Shown piece after piece: positions 40,735-50,307 of a stretch of DNA of 64,000 nt (its first letter is position 1; the number at the start of each line of letters is the position of its first letter). Position numbers and translations under genes: made by a program. This DNA comes from Mesoflavibacter sp037029465 (GTDB lineage: Bacteria; Bacteroidota; Bacteroidia; Flavobacteriales; Flavobacteriaceae). The notes under the pieces are model-generated. The model worked only from the letters and a program-made list of their open reading frames with translations. It did not search any database and was not told the DNA's origin. The stretch covers positions 558,001 through 622,000 of the forward strand of contig NZ_JAYMEM010000026.1 of assembly GCF_037029465.1 (NCBI RefSeq), written 5' to 3'.

Positions 40735-41913
40735 ATGAGTAAAGAAGTTGTAATTGTCTCGGCTGCAAGAACGCCAATAGGTAGTTTTTTAGGTGCTTTA
40801 AGTACTATACCTGCTCCTAAGTTAGGTGCTGTAGCTATAAAAGGTGCATTAGATAAAATTAATTTAAAACCAGAATTAGTTGATGAAGTTTTAATGGGTA
40901 ATGTAGTACAAGCTGGTACTGGACAAGCACCAGCAAGACAAGCAGCTATTTATGCTGGTATACCAGATACCGTACCATGTACAACTGTTAATAAAGTTTG
41001 CTCTTCTGGTATGAAAGCAGTTATGCAAGCCGCACAAAGTATTGCTTTAGGTGACACAGAAATAGTTGTTGCTGGTGGTATGGAGAATATGAGTTTGATT
41101 CCTCATTATTTACACGCAAGAACAGGTACTAAATTTGGTCCAGCAAGTTTAATTGATGGTATGCAAAAAGATGGTTTAGTAGATGCTTACGACCAAAATG
41201 CAATGGGTGTTTGCGCTGATGATTGTGCTACCGAATATAATTTTTCAAGAGAAGATCAAGACGCATTTGCTATACAGTCCTACACAAGATCTGCAGCAGC
41301 TTGGGATGCAGGAAAATTTGATAATGAAGTCGTTCCTGTAGAAGTACCTCAACGTCGCGGAGAACCAATAGTTGTCTCTAAAGACGAAGAATATACAAAT
41401 GTAAAAATTGAAAAGATACCGGCATTACGTCCTGCTTTTACAAAAGAAGGAACTGTAACAGCTGCTAACGCTTCTACAATAAATGATGGTGCTGGCGCAA
41501 TGGTTTTAATGAGTGCAGATAAAGCAAAAGAATTAGGCTTAACGCCTTTAGCTACTATTAAATCATACGCTGATGCTGCACAAGAGCCAAAATGGTTTAC
41601 TACTGCTCCTGCAAAAGCACTACCAAAAGCATTAGATAAAGCAGGAATAAAATTAGAAGATGTTGACTTTTTCGAATTTAACGAAGCATTTTCTGTTGTA
41701 GGATTAGCAAACATGAAGATTTTAGGTTTATCTGACGACAAAGTAAACGTTAATGGTGGCGCAGTATCTTTAGGTCATCCGTTAGGCTGTTCTGGTGTAA
41801 GAATACTAATCACTTTATTAAATGTATTAGAACAAAATGACGCAAAAATTGGTGCAGCAGCTATCTGTAATGGTGGCGGTGGCGCATCTGCTTTAGTCTT
41901 ACAACGTCAGTAA
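40735..41913 (+). CDS. acetyl-CoA C-acyltransferase (thiolase)
   Basis: I start it at ATG 40735 (MSKEVVIVSAARTPIG), giving 392 residues; the GTG at 40708 would add nine unsupported residues. The nucleophilic cysteine is C89 in NKVCSSGMKA, and the C-terminal GHPLGCSG and CNGGGGAS carry the second Cys and the His. It makes or cleaves acetoacetyl-CoA or longer 3-ketoacyl-CoA in fatty acid or isoprenoid metabolism. The C40 peptidase follows after 9 bp. Confidence 0.95.
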   Translation: MSKEVVIVSAARTPIGSFLGALSTIPAPKLGAVAIKGALDKINLKPELVDEVLMGNVVQAGTGQAPARQAAIYAGIPDTVPCTTVNKVCSSGMKAVMQAAQSIALGDTEIVVAGGMENMSLIPHYLHARTGTKFGPASLIDGMQKDGLVDAYDQNAMGVCADDCATEYNFSREDQDAFAIQSYTRSAAAWDAGKFDNEVVPVEVPQRRGEPIVVSKDEEYTNVKIEKIPALRPAFTKEGTVTAANASTINDGAGAMVLMSADKAKELGLTPLATIKSYADAAQEPKWFTTAPAKALPKALDKAGIKLEDVDFFEFNEAFSVVGLANMKILGLSDDKVNVNGGAVSLGHPLGCSGVRILITLLNVLEQNDAKIGAAAICNGGGGASALVLQRQ

Positions 41914-41922
41914 ATTCAAATA

Positions 41923-42672
41923 ATGCAATACGGAATTTGTAATTTAAGCATTGTTCCTTTAAGATTAGAAGCATCAGACACAAGTGAAATGGTTTCACAA
42001 GTCATATATGGTGATGTTTTTAAAGTTTTAGAGCAACGAAAAAAATGGAGTAAAATCAGACTAGCTTTCGATAAATATGAAGGTTGGATTGATAACAAAC
42101 AATATTTAGAAATTACAGAAGAAAATTATACCGACTTAAACAATCAGCCTTTAAAAACCACAACAGATTTAGTAGAGTTTATCCAAGATGAACACGAGCA
42201 ACTAAACACTATTGTATTAGGATCTTGTATTAACGGAACAAGTTTATTAAATCATAAATATGAAGGTCTTTTTGTTGAAAACAAACAACCTAAAAGCCAT
42301 TTAATTGAAACTGCTTTTAAATACTTAAACGCTCCATATCTTTGGGGCGGAAAAACACCTTTTGGTATAGATTGTAGTGGTTTTACTCAAATGGTTTATA
42401 AGCTTAATGGTTATAAGTTATTACGCGACGCTTCACAACAAGCAACACAAGGCGAAGCTTTAAGTTTTATTGAAGAAAGTGAGCCTGGAGATTTAGCGTT
42501 TTTTGATAATAATGAAGGTCAAATAATCCACGTTGGAATAATAATGCAAGATAATTATATTATTCATGCTCATGGAAAAGTTAGGATTGATCGTTTAGAT
42601 CATTCTGGTATCTATAATGCTGAAAGGCGCATGCATACACACAAACTTAGGGTCATTAAAAAGATAATATAA
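41923..42672 (+). CDS. C40 (NlpC/P60) peptidase with SH3-type domains
   Basis: This 249-residue cell-wall peptidase has an N-terminal bacterial SH3 domain (about 1-65), a second short SH3-like part (about 90-120) and the NlpC/P60 domain (about 125-249). The catalytic Cys is in GIDCSGFTQ (C151), with His in IIHVGII (H203) and a third polar site in IHAHGKV. It cuts D-Glu to diamino acid bonds in peptidoglycan stem peptides. No signal peptide is visible, so export may be by another route, or it may recycle cytoplasmic muropeptides. Confidence 0.9.
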   Translation: MQYGICNLSIVPLRLEASDTSEMVSQVIYGDVFKVLEQRKKWSKIRLAFDKYEGWIDNKQYLEITEENYTDLNNQPLKTTTDLVEFIQDEHEQLNTIVLGSCINGTSLLNHKYEGLFVENKQPKSHLIETAFKYLNAPYLWGGKTPFGIDCSGFTQMVYKLNGYKLLRDASQQATQGEALSFIEESEPGDLAFFDNNEGQIIHVGIIMQDNYIIHAHGKVRIDRLDHSGIYNAERRMHTHKLRVIKKII

Positions 42673-42674
42673 CT

Positions 42675-42704
42675 AAAAAAGCCTCCTGAATAGGAGGCTT
42701 TTTT
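42675..42704. terminator. bidirectional terminator between the C40 peptidase and TPR genes
   Basis: The arms GCCTCCT (42681-42687) and AGGAGGC (42692-42698) have a GAAT loop, an A6 tract before them and a T6 tract after them. It serves both convergent genes. Confidence 0.85.
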
Positions 42705-42726
42705 AGTGCTTTTATATAAAGATAAG

Positions 42727-43956
42727 TTAGTTACCTTCTAATTCTTCTGTTATAGCTTTTGCTTTAGCAGTCTCACCTAAAGCATTGTAAATATTCTTTA
42801 ACTGCTCTAAAATTGAATTTGGAACTTTAGAATTATTGTTTTTAAAGTCAACTAAAGTTTGAGCTGCTTGCTCAAATAAAGAAGCCTTTTTCTTCTTAAG
42901 CTCTTCGTATTTTAAGTCATCTGCTCTACTATTACCTAAAGAGTTCATTTGTTCTACTAAAGAGTTTCCTTCTTCAAGATACGATGTTGATAAATTTAAA
43001 GCAGCATTGGCATTAGTTGGATCTAACCTCATTACATTATCAAAAGATTCTCTTGCCTTTTCAATTTCTTTATTATTCATATAAATTACACCAACATTAT
43101 AGTGCAAATCTGCATTATTAGGCTCTTTTTCAATAGCTTTTTGTAAAATTGACTGAAACTTTTTTTCTTCTCCCATCTCAAAGTAAATATTTGCTTCATT
43201 TATTAATAAATTAACATCATCAGGATTTTCTTGTTTAGCTTTTTCTATAGCAGCTAAAGCTTTATCTTTTTCACCTTTGTTAATATATATTAATGCTATG
43301 TTTCTTGTTATTTCCGAAGCTCTAGATTCTGTTTGTCTTTCTCCTGGCTTTTCATGTGTTCCTAATCTAACATAATTATCTCTTACATTCTTTGCAAGAA
43401 CTTCTTCTTCACCACTTGCTTTGTTAGTAGCATAATATTCTGTTTGAACACCTGTGTATCCTAATTTATCTAACTCTAAATATGATTCTAAAGCGTTATC
43501 AAAATCCTGAGCACCTATGTAGCTAACTGCAGTATAATATAAATAATCTTGAGCATCAGGATTAACAGCATACATCATTTTAAAAATCTCTGCTGCTTGA
43601 TTAAATTTTTTCTCAGAATAGAAATTATTAGCTTTAGTTAATAAATCATTTTCTAGAACTCTTTTAAACTCAGTACCTTCAGAACCTACTTTAAGCACAT
43701 TCTCAATAGCCTTTTTTGTATCAACATTATTTGATGTCCCATTAGCATAGTATGCTTGTGCTGCTGCTAGGTAATAATCTTCTTTTAAATTATCATCCAT
43801 AGCAGACACTTGTGAATCTAATTGCGTTGCTAAAGCTTTAGCTTCTGCGTAATTATCTTTTTTTACTGCTTTTTCTAATGCTTTAACTTCTTTTTTTTGT
43901 GCAAAAGTGAAAACAGATACAAATAATGCTAAAGCAATTATTACTTGTTTTTTCAT
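42727..43956 (-). CDS. tetratricopeptide-repeat exported protein
   Basis: This 409-residue protein has a signal peptide (MKKQVIIALALFVSVFTFA) and a superhelix of TPR units; clear ones begin around NIALIYINKGEKDKALAAIE and ADLHYNVGVIYMNNKEIEKA (about 220-330). It is probably periplasmic and binds protein partners. It lies 32 bp downstream of gyrA on the same strand and may be co-transcribed, although no functional link is known to me. Confidence 0.9.
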   Translation of the reverse strand: MKKQVIIALALFVSVFTFAQKKEVKALEKAVKKDNYAEAKALATQLDSQVSAMDDNLKEDYYLAAAQAYYANGTSNNVDTKKAIENVLKVGSEGTEFKRVLENDLLTKANNFYSEKKFNQAAEIFKMMYAVNPDAQDYLYYTAVSYIGAQDFDNALESYLELDKLGYTGVQTEYYATNKASGEEEVLAKNVRDNYVRLGTHEKPGERQTESRASEITRNIALIYINKGEKDKALAAIEKAKQENPDDVNLLINEANIYFEMGEEKKFQSILQKAIEKEPNNADLHYNVGVIYMNNKEIEKARESFDNVMRLDPTNANAALNLSTSYLEEGNSLVEQMNSLGNSRADDLKYEELKKKKASLFEQAAQTLVDFKNNNSKVPNSILEQLKNIYNALGETAKAKAITEELEGN

Positions 43957-43988
43957 TTTTAGTTTGTGTTTTAATTTTTATAAATTAT

Positions 43989-46538
43989 TTATTCTTCTTC
44001 ATTAGTATCAAGAGTTGTGCCAGCTTCTGTATTTGCCGTATCCTCTAAGTTTTCAATATCTAATTCTTCTTCATCTTCATCTTTCATTACTTTAGCAACA
44101 GCTGCAATAGAATCATTTCCTTTTAAGTTGATTAACTTAACACCTTGAGTAGCTCTACCCATTGTTCTTAAGTTTTCTACTGCTAAACGAATTGCAATTC
44201 CAGACTTATTGATAATCATTAAGTCATCAGAATCTGTTACGCTCTTAATAGCTACTAAGCTTCCTGTTTTTTCTGTAATTGAAATAGTTTTAACTCCTTT
44301 TCCTCCTCTATTTGTGATACGGTAAACTGCCTCTCCATCTTCTGGATCGTCAATAAATGTACGTTTACCATAACCGTTTTCTGAAACAACTAAAACTGTT
44401 TCTTCTTGAGGATTTTCTATAGTTACCATGCCTATTACTTCATCATCTTTAGTTCCTAAAGTAATTCCTCTTACTCCTGAAGCATTACGTCCCATTGGTC
44501 GTGTTTTTGCTTCTTCAAAACGAATAGCTTTACCAGACTTTAATGCAAGCATTACTTGGCTGTTACCAGTTGTTAGCTTTGCTTCTAGTAACTCATCATT
44601 ATCTTTAATAGTAATTGCATTGATACCATTTGTACGTGGTCTAGAATATTGCTCTAAAGCTGTTTTCTTAACCTGACCTTGTTTTGTTGCCATTATGACA
44701 TAGTGAGAGTTAATGTAATCCTCATCTTTCAGGTCTTGAGTACAGATAAACGCCATTACTTTGTCATCTTGCTCAATATTAATTAGGTTTTGAATTGCTC
44801 TACCTTTAGATGTTCTTGAACCTTCAGGGATTTCGTAAACACGCATCCAGAAACATTTTCCTTTTTGAGTAAAGAATAACATATACTGGTGGTTTGTTCC
44901 AACAAATAAATGCTCTAAAAAGTCTTCATTTCTTGTTGTTGAAGCTTTTTGTCCAACACCACCTCTATTTTGTGTTTTGTACTCAGTTAAAGATGTACGT
45001 TTGATATATCCTGCATGAGAAATAGTAATTACTACTTGCTCATCTGGAATCATATCTTCAATACTTAAATCGCCTCCTGCATATTCTATTGTAGAACGAC
45101 GCTCATCACCATACTTATCTTTTACTTCGATAAGTTCTTCTTTGATAATGTCCATACGACGCTCTTTCTTGTCTAAAATATCTTTTAAATCAGCAATAGT
45201 CTTGATAATTTCTTCATATTCACTACGAAGTTTATCTTGTTCAAGACCTGTTAACTGACGAAGACGCATATCTACAATAGCTTTAGCTTGAATCTCTGAA
45301 AGCTCAAAGCGATCCATTAATTTTTGTCTTGCTTCATCTGCATTAGAAGATGCTCTAATGATTGTAATAACTTCATCTATATTATCTGAAGCTATAATTA
45401 AACCTTCTAAGATATGTGCACGCTCTTCTGCTTTGCGTAATTCATATTTAGTACGTCTTACTACAACATCATGTCTATGCTCTACAAAGTGATAGATTAA
45501 GTCTTTTAGGTTTAAAAGCTCTGGTCTACCGTTTACTAATGCAATATTATTTACACTAAAAGATGATTGTAAAGCTGTGTATTTATATAACTTATTTAAT
45601 ACGATGTTTGGTATTGCATCACGTTTAAGCACGTAAACGATACGCATTCCGTTACGGTCAGACTCATCACGAATTGTAGAAATTCCTTCTAATTTTTTAT
45701 CGTTAACTAAATCAGCAGTCTTTTTAATCATATCTGCTTTGTTAACTTGATAAGGTATTTCTGTAACAACAATACATTCTCTTCCGTTAACTTCTTCTAC
45801 ATTCGCCTTACCACGCATAACAATACGTCCGCGACCTGTATGAAATGCTTCTTTTACACCATCATAGCCATAGATTGTTCCTCCTGTTGGAAAATCTGGA
45901 GCTTTGATGTGCTGCATTAACTCATCAACTTCAATGTCGTTATTATCTATATACGCAACTGTACCGTCTACAACTTCTGTTAAATTATGTGGTGGCATAT
46001 TTGTTGCCATACCTACTGCAATACCAGAAGCACCGTTAATTAATAAACCAGGAATACGTGTTGGTAAAACGGTTGGTTCTTCTAAAGTATCATCGAAGTT
46101 TAACTTGTGGTCTACAGTTTCTTTATCGATATCTGCCAACATGTCTTCAGATATCTTGCGCATACGCGCTTCTGTATAACGCATTGCTGCTGGACTATCT
46201 CCATCTACAGAACCAAAGTTACCTTGACCATCAATTAACATATAACGTAGACTCCATTCTTGAGCCATACGCACCATTGTATCGTATACTGAGGTATCAC
46301 CATGTGGGTGATACTTACCTAAAACTTCTCCAACTATTCTTGCAGATTTTTTATGCGCCGTGTTAGATCTAACACCTAATTCATGCATACCGTAAAGTAC
46401 ACGTCTGTGTACTGGTTTTAAACCATCTCTTACATCTGGTAAAGCACGTGACACAATGACTGACATTGAATAATCAATGTAAGCCGATTTCATTTCATCT
46501 TCAATGTTAATCGGAATGAGTTTTTCTCCTTCTGCCAT
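43989..46538 (-). CDS. gyrA: DNA gyrase subunit A
   Basis: This 849-residue GyrA has the catalytic tyrosine Y121 (AMRYTEARM). The breakage-reunion domain is followed by a six-bladed C-terminal beta-pinwheel with a GyrA-box of the form QNRGGVG. With GyrB it supercoils DNA. In the quinolone region, HPHGDTSVYD places Thr82 at the position of E. coli Ser83, and Asp86 is kept; Thr here is, as far as I recall, wild type in some flavobacteria, so this is not evidence of resistance. The acidic tail (rich in Glu and Asp) is ~30 residues. Confidence 0.97.
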   Translation of the reverse strand: MAEGEKLIPINIEDEMKSAYIDYSMSVIVSRALPDVRDGLKPVHRRVLYGMHELGVRSNTAHKKSARIVGEVLGKYHPHGDTSVYDTMVRMAQEWSLRYMLIDGQGNFGSVDGDSPAAMRYTEARMRKISEDMLADIDKETVDHKLNFDDTLEEPTVLPTRIPGLLINGASGIAVGMATNMPPHNLTEVVDGTVAYIDNNDIEVDELMQHIKAPDFPTGGTIYGYDGVKEAFHTGRGRIVMRGKANVEEVNGRECIVVTEIPYQVNKADMIKKTADLVNDKKLEGISTIRDESDRNGMRIVYVLKRDAIPNIVLNKLYKYTALQSSFSVNNIALVNGRPELLNLKDLIYHFVEHRHDVVVRRTKYELRKAEERAHILEGLIIASDNIDEVITIIRASSNADEARQKLMDRFELSEIQAKAIVDMRLRQLTGLEQDKLRSEYEEIIKTIADLKDILDKKERRMDIIKEELIEVKDKYGDERRSTIEYAGGDLSIEDMIPDEQVVITISHAGYIKRTSLTEYKTQNRGGVGQKASTTRNEDFLEHLFVGTNHQYMLFFTQKGKCFWMRVYEIPEGSRTSKGRAIQNLINIEQDDKVMAFICTQDLKDEDYINSHYVIMATKQGQVKKTALEQYSRPRTNGINAITIKDNDELLEAKLTTGNSQVMLALKSGKAIRFEEAKTRPMGRNASGVRGITLGTKDDEVIGMVTIENPQEETVLVVSENGYGKRTFIDDPEDGEAVYRITNRGGKGVKTISITEKTGSLVAIKSVTDSDDLMIINKSGIAIRLAVENLRTMGRATQGVKLINLKGNDSIAAVAKVMKDEDEEELDIENLEDTANTEAGTTLDTNEEE

Positions 46539-46796
46539 ATATAATTTAATTTGTTATGTTCATTATTTCAAAACACGCTAATATAAAACTTTCGTTAGTA
46601 ATGGTAAGCCTTTTACTTGGTTTTTTTAACGATTTTTATTAACAATTTTAGCCTGTTTTTTAGTTAATAACTTAATACCTGTTTATTTGGAGATTATTCT
46701 TACTTTCAAACCATAAACAATTAACATATTATTTAAGGTATAGTTTTTGCCATTACTAATTATGTTTACTATTTTTAAAGCAGAAAGGAATTTAAT
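46539..46796. other. divergent promoter region between gyrA and clpC
   Basis: These 258 AT-rich bases hold no gene. It must carry promoters for both genes. A TAGTTTTTG box at 46741-46749 is one base too long for the TAnnTTTG consensus, so I assign no box with confidence. No strong dyad or CtsR-type repeat was seen. Confidence 0.5.
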
Positions 46797-49343
46797 ATGG
46801 ATGATAATTTTTCACCAAGAGTAAAAGATGTAATAGCCTACAGTAAAGAAGAAGCTCTTCGTTTAGGGCATGACTTTATAGGTACAGAACATCTAATGCT
46901 TGGTCTTTTAAGAGACGGAAATGGTAAGGCTATAAATATTTTAAACGCGTTAGATATAGATTTAAACCATCTAAGGCGAAAAGTAGAAATATTAAGCCCT
47001 GCAAACCCAAATACCTCAATAACTTCTAATGAAAAGAAAAACTTGCATTTGACGCGACAAGCAGAACGCGCATTAAAGACTACTTTTTTAGAAGCTAAAC
47101 TTTTTCAAAGTACATCAATAAATACGGCGCATCTTTTATTATGTATTTTAAGAAACGAAAATGATCCTACTACAAAGCTTTTAAATAAGCTTAAAGTAGA
47201 CTATGATAATGTAAAAGAACAATTTAAGTCAATGATTACAAACGACGACAATTTTGAAGACATCACAGGAAGTCCAAAAGCTGAATTTCCTGATGACGAT
47301 GCACAACAAGACGATGCATCAAAAGATATATTTAATTCGCCTTCATCAAAAAGCAACAAAAAATCAAAAACTCCGGTTTTAGATAATTTTGGTCGCGATT
47401 TGACTGCTATGGCAGAAGAAGGAAAATTAGATCCAGTAGTTGGACGTGAAAAAGAGATTGAAAGAGTATCTCAAATCTTATCACGTCGTAAAAAGAACAA
47501 TCCTCTATTAATTGGAGAACCTGGTGTTGGTAAGTCTGCAATTGCAGAAGGTTTAGCTAACAGAATTGTAAGTAAAAAAGTATCTAGAATACTATTTAAT
47601 AAACGTGTAGTTACTTTAGACCTTGCTAGCTTAGTTGCAGGCACGAAATACCGTGGACAGTTTGAAGAGCGTATGAAAGCGGTAATGAATGAACTTGAAA
47701 AGAATGATGACGTTATACTTTTTATAGATGAAATTCATACCATTGTTGGTGCTGGTGGCGCAACAGGAAGTTTAGACGCTTCGAACATGTTCAAACCTGC
47801 ATTAGCACGTGGCGAAATTCAATGTATAGGTGCAACTACTCTAGACGAGTATAGACAATACATTGAGAAAGATGGTGCTTTAGAGCGTCGTTTTCAAAAA
47901 GTAATAGTAGAACCAACAACAGTAGAAGAAACTATTCAAATTCTTAACAATATTAAAGCTAAATACGAAGATCATCACAATGTAGAATATACAGATGAAG
48001 CTATTGAAGCTTGTGTTAAGTTAACCAATAGATATATGACAGATCGTTTCTTACCAGACAAAGCTATTGATGCTTTAGATGAAGCTGGCTCTCGTGTTCA
48101 TATAACTAATATTGATGTTCCTAAACAAATTCTAGAATTAGAGAAAAAACTAGAAGAAGTTAGAGAAACTAAAAATTCTGTTGTTAAAAAACAGAAATAC
48201 GAAGAAGCGGCTAGATTACGTGATGACGAAAAACGTCTTGAAAAGGATTTAGCAATAGCTCAAGAAAAATGGGAAGAAGAAACCAAATTACATCGCGAGA
48301 CCGTAACAGAAGATAATGTTGCTGATGTTATTTCTATGATGACAGGCGTTCCTGTTAACAGAATAGCACAAACAGAAAGCAATAAATTAGCTCAATTACC
48401 AGAACTAATTAAAGGAAAAGTGATTGGTCAAGACGATGCTGTTGCTAAGGTTGTTAAAGCAATACAACGTAACCGTGCTGGATTAAAAGATCCAAATAAG
48501 CCAATTGGGTCATTTATATTTTTAGGACAAACAGGTGTTGGTAAAACACAATTAGCTAAAGTGCTTTCTAAGCAATTATTTGATAGTGAAGAGTCATTAA
48601 TTAGAATAGATATGAGTGAATACATGGAAAAATTCGCTATTTCTAGATTGATTGGTGCACCTCCAGGATACGTTGGATATGAAGAAGGTGGACAACTTAC
48701 CGAAAAAGTTAGACGTAAACCTTATTCTGTAGTTCTTTTAGATGAAATTGAAAAAGCACATCCAGATGTATTTAATATGTTACTTCAAGTATTAGATGAT
48801 GGTTATTTAACGGATAGTTTAGGCAGAAAAATTGACTTTAGAAACACTATCATTATCATGACATCTAATATTGGTGCCAGAAAATTAAAAGATTTTGGTA
48901 CAGGTATAGGTTTTGGTACATCTTCTCAAAAAGCTCAAGAAGATGCAAATGCAAGAAGTGTTATTGAAAATGCACTAAAGAAATCGTTTGCTCCTGAGTT
49001 CTTAAATAGAATTGATGACGTTATAGTATTTAACGCTTTAGAACAAGAAGATATCAATAAAATTATTGATATTGAATTAGAAAAATTATTAATGCGCATT
49101 GACGGTTTAGGTTACAAATTAAAACTTACTAAGGCTGCAAAAACATTTATTGCAGAGAAAGGTTTTGATAAGCAATATGGCGCTAGACCGTTAAAAAGAG
49201 CTATTCAAAAATATATAGAAGATGCTTTAGCTGAAGAAATAATTACTTCAAAGCTAAAAGAAGGAGACAAAATAGTTATGGACTTAGATAAAGACTCTAA
49301 TGAAATTGTTATTTCTATACAATCTTCAGAAGAAGCTAAGTAA
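46797..49343 (+). CDS. clpC: ATP-dependent Clp protease ATP-binding subunit ClpC
   Basis: This 848-residue ClpC-type unfoldase has an N-terminal double Clp_N repeat (about 1-150), AAA+ domain 1 with GEPGVGKS (about 240), a UVR motif in the middle domain (KQKYEEAARLRDDEKRLE), and AAA+ domain 2 with GQTGVGKT (about 580). It feeds substrates to ClpP. It starts with ATG 46797 after 258 bases and ends with a strong terminator. Confidence 0.96.
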   Translation: MDDNFSPRVKDVIAYSKEEALRLGHDFIGTEHLMLGLLRDGNGKAINILNALDIDLNHLRRKVEILSPANPNTSITSNEKKNLHLTRQAERALKTTFLEAKLFQSTSINTAHLLLCILRNENDPTTKLLNKLKVDYDNVKEQFKSMITNDDNFEDITGSPKAEFPDDDAQQDDASKDIFNSPSSKSNKKSKTPVLDNFGRDLTAMAEEGKLDPVVGREKEIERVSQILSRRKKNNPLLIGEPGVGKSAIAEGLANRIVSKKVSRILFNKRVVTLDLASLVAGTKYRGQFEERMKAVMNELEKNDDVILFIDEIHTIVGAGGATGSLDASNMFKPALARGEIQCIGATTLDEYRQYIEKDGALERRFQKVIVEPTTVEETIQILNNIKAKYEDHHNVEYTDEAIEACVKLTNRYMTDRFLPDKAIDALDEAGSRVHITNIDVPKQILELEKKLEEVRETKNSVVKKQKYEEAARLRDDEKRLEKDLAIAQEKWEEETKLHRETVTEDNVADVISMMTGVPVNRIAQTESNKLAQLPELIKGKVIGQDDAVAKVVKAIQRNRAGLKDPNKPIGSFIFLGQTGVGKTQLAKVLSKQLFDSEESLIRIDMSEYMEKFAISRLIGAPPGYVGYEEGGQLTEKVRRKPYSVVLLDEIEKAHPDVFNMLLQVLDDGYLTDSLGRKIDFRNTIIIMTSNIGARKLKDFGTGIGFGTSSQKAQEDANARSVIENALKKSFAPEFLNRIDDVIVFNALEQEDINKIIDIELEKLLMRIDGLGYKLKLTKAAKTFIAEKGFDKQYGARPLKRAIQKYIEDALAEEIITSKLKEGDKIVMDLDKDSNEIVISIQSSEEAK

Positions 49344-49369
49344 AAAATTAAACTTTAATACTAAAAATG

Positions 49370-49401
49370 CCTGTTAATTGTAAGATTAACAGGTTTTTTT
49401 T
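49370..49401 (+). terminator. clpC intrinsic terminator
   Basis: The arms CCTGTTAAT (49370-49378) and ATTAACAGG (49385-49393) enclose a 6-base loop and are followed by T8. Confidence 0.85.
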
Positions 49402-49433
49402 ATATATTTAATAAGAGTTTAATAGCAACCAAC

Positions 49434-49814
49434 ATGTCAAAAATAATCACATTAGATTTTTGCACTCTTGAATTTAAAGGACAAATAGCAATAGCTGTCA
49501 TAAATGAAGGTGTGCATATTGACCACGATGTTAGTCAAATGATTACGCAAACATGTTTAGATTATTTTAAAGAGACACCATTTGTATACTTAACACATAG
49601 AAAAAATTCTTACTCCGTAGATGTTACTAAATATACTTACATAAATGACATGGAAAATCTTAAGGGTTTTGGTGTTATATCCACATCACTTTCAGCTAGA
49701 AATGCTGAAATAGAAAGTCTTTTTATTAACATTCCTTTTGAAATTTTTGACACTTTAGAACATGGTATTAAATGGGCAAATACTGTTCTACAAAATGACC
49801 AAATAAACAGCTAA
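49434..49814 (+). CDS. small SpoIIAA/STAS-like protein, copy 1 of tandem pair
   Basis: This 126-residue protein is paralogous to its downstream neighbour. Shared features are an opening beta strand with LDFCTLEF, IAVINEGVHID, a central PFVYLTHRKNSYSVD, GFGVISTS and a final FEIFDTLEHGIKWA. The size and strand pattern fit the SpoIIAA-like/STAS-like fold, but I give this only as a likeness. The function is unknown; in this family the Tyr-Ser-Val pattern is conserved in many Flavobacteriaceae by my recollection. Confidence 0.65.
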   Translation: MSKIITLDFCTLEFKGQIAIAVINEGVHIDHDVSQMITQTCLDYFKETPFVYLTHRKNSYSVDVTKYTYINDMENLKGFGVISTSLSARNAEIESLFINIPFEIFDTLEHGIKWANTVLQNDQINS

Positions 49815-49923
49815 AGTTCATTTTTAATTTTCTTAATAAAATGTTAATTTTATTTTTTTAAATCAGCTTAATAGACAAATATTTTTTCTATTATTGTAAT
49901 CAAACTGATTAATAGCTCCCAAA
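49815..49923. other. 109-base gap between the tandem paralogues
   Basis: No gene. The stretch is AT-rich with a run of T at about 49852-49860 and no clear hairpin. A promoter for the second copy may lie here, but no TAnnTTTG box was found. Confidence 0.4.
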
Positions 49924-50307
49924 ATGATATTAGAACTTGACTTCTGTAAGTTAGAGTTTTATGACACCTATCTAATTAGTACAATTTATGAAGGTGTTAC
50001 TGTAGATCAAGAAAAGAACAATATACTTTTAGACATTATATTAAAGTATTATAAAAACAATCCTTACGTCTACATCTCTAACAGAATTTATTCTTACGCT
50101 GTAGACCCAAGCATATATGTAATATGCTCTCAATTTGAATCACTTTTAGGATTTGGCGTTGTAACTACCGAAGAAATTAAAAAGCGAAATACAGAACTTG
50201 AAAAGATGTTTTATCAAAAAAAGTTTGAAGTTTTTGATTCTTTAGAAGTTGCTGTAAATTGGGCAAAACATTATGTAGAAATCACAAAAAGTAACTTAGT
50301 TAAATAA
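49924..50307 (+). CDS. small SpoIIAA/STAS-like protein, copy 2 of tandem pair
   Basis: This 127-residue paralogue of 49434-49814 has the same layout: LDFCKLEF, STIYEGVTVD, PYVYISNRIYSYAVD, GFGVVTTEE and KFEVFDSLEVAVNWA. The two differ at most surface positions, so the duplication is old. Its stop overlaps the convergent hutH 3' end by 12 bp. Confidence 0.65.
   Translation: MILELDFCKLEFYDTYLISTIYEGVTVDQEKNNILLDIILKYYKNNPYVYISNRIYSYAVDPSIYVICSQFESLLGFGVVTTEEIKKRNTELEKMFYQKKFEVFDSLEVAVNWAKHYVEITKSNLVK

Noticed and set aside
43989..46538. Thr82 in GyrA at the Ser83-equivalent as a possible quinolone-resistance change
   Set aside because: Thr at this place is, by my recollection, wild type in some flavobacteria, and Asp86 is kept; there is no evidence of resistance.
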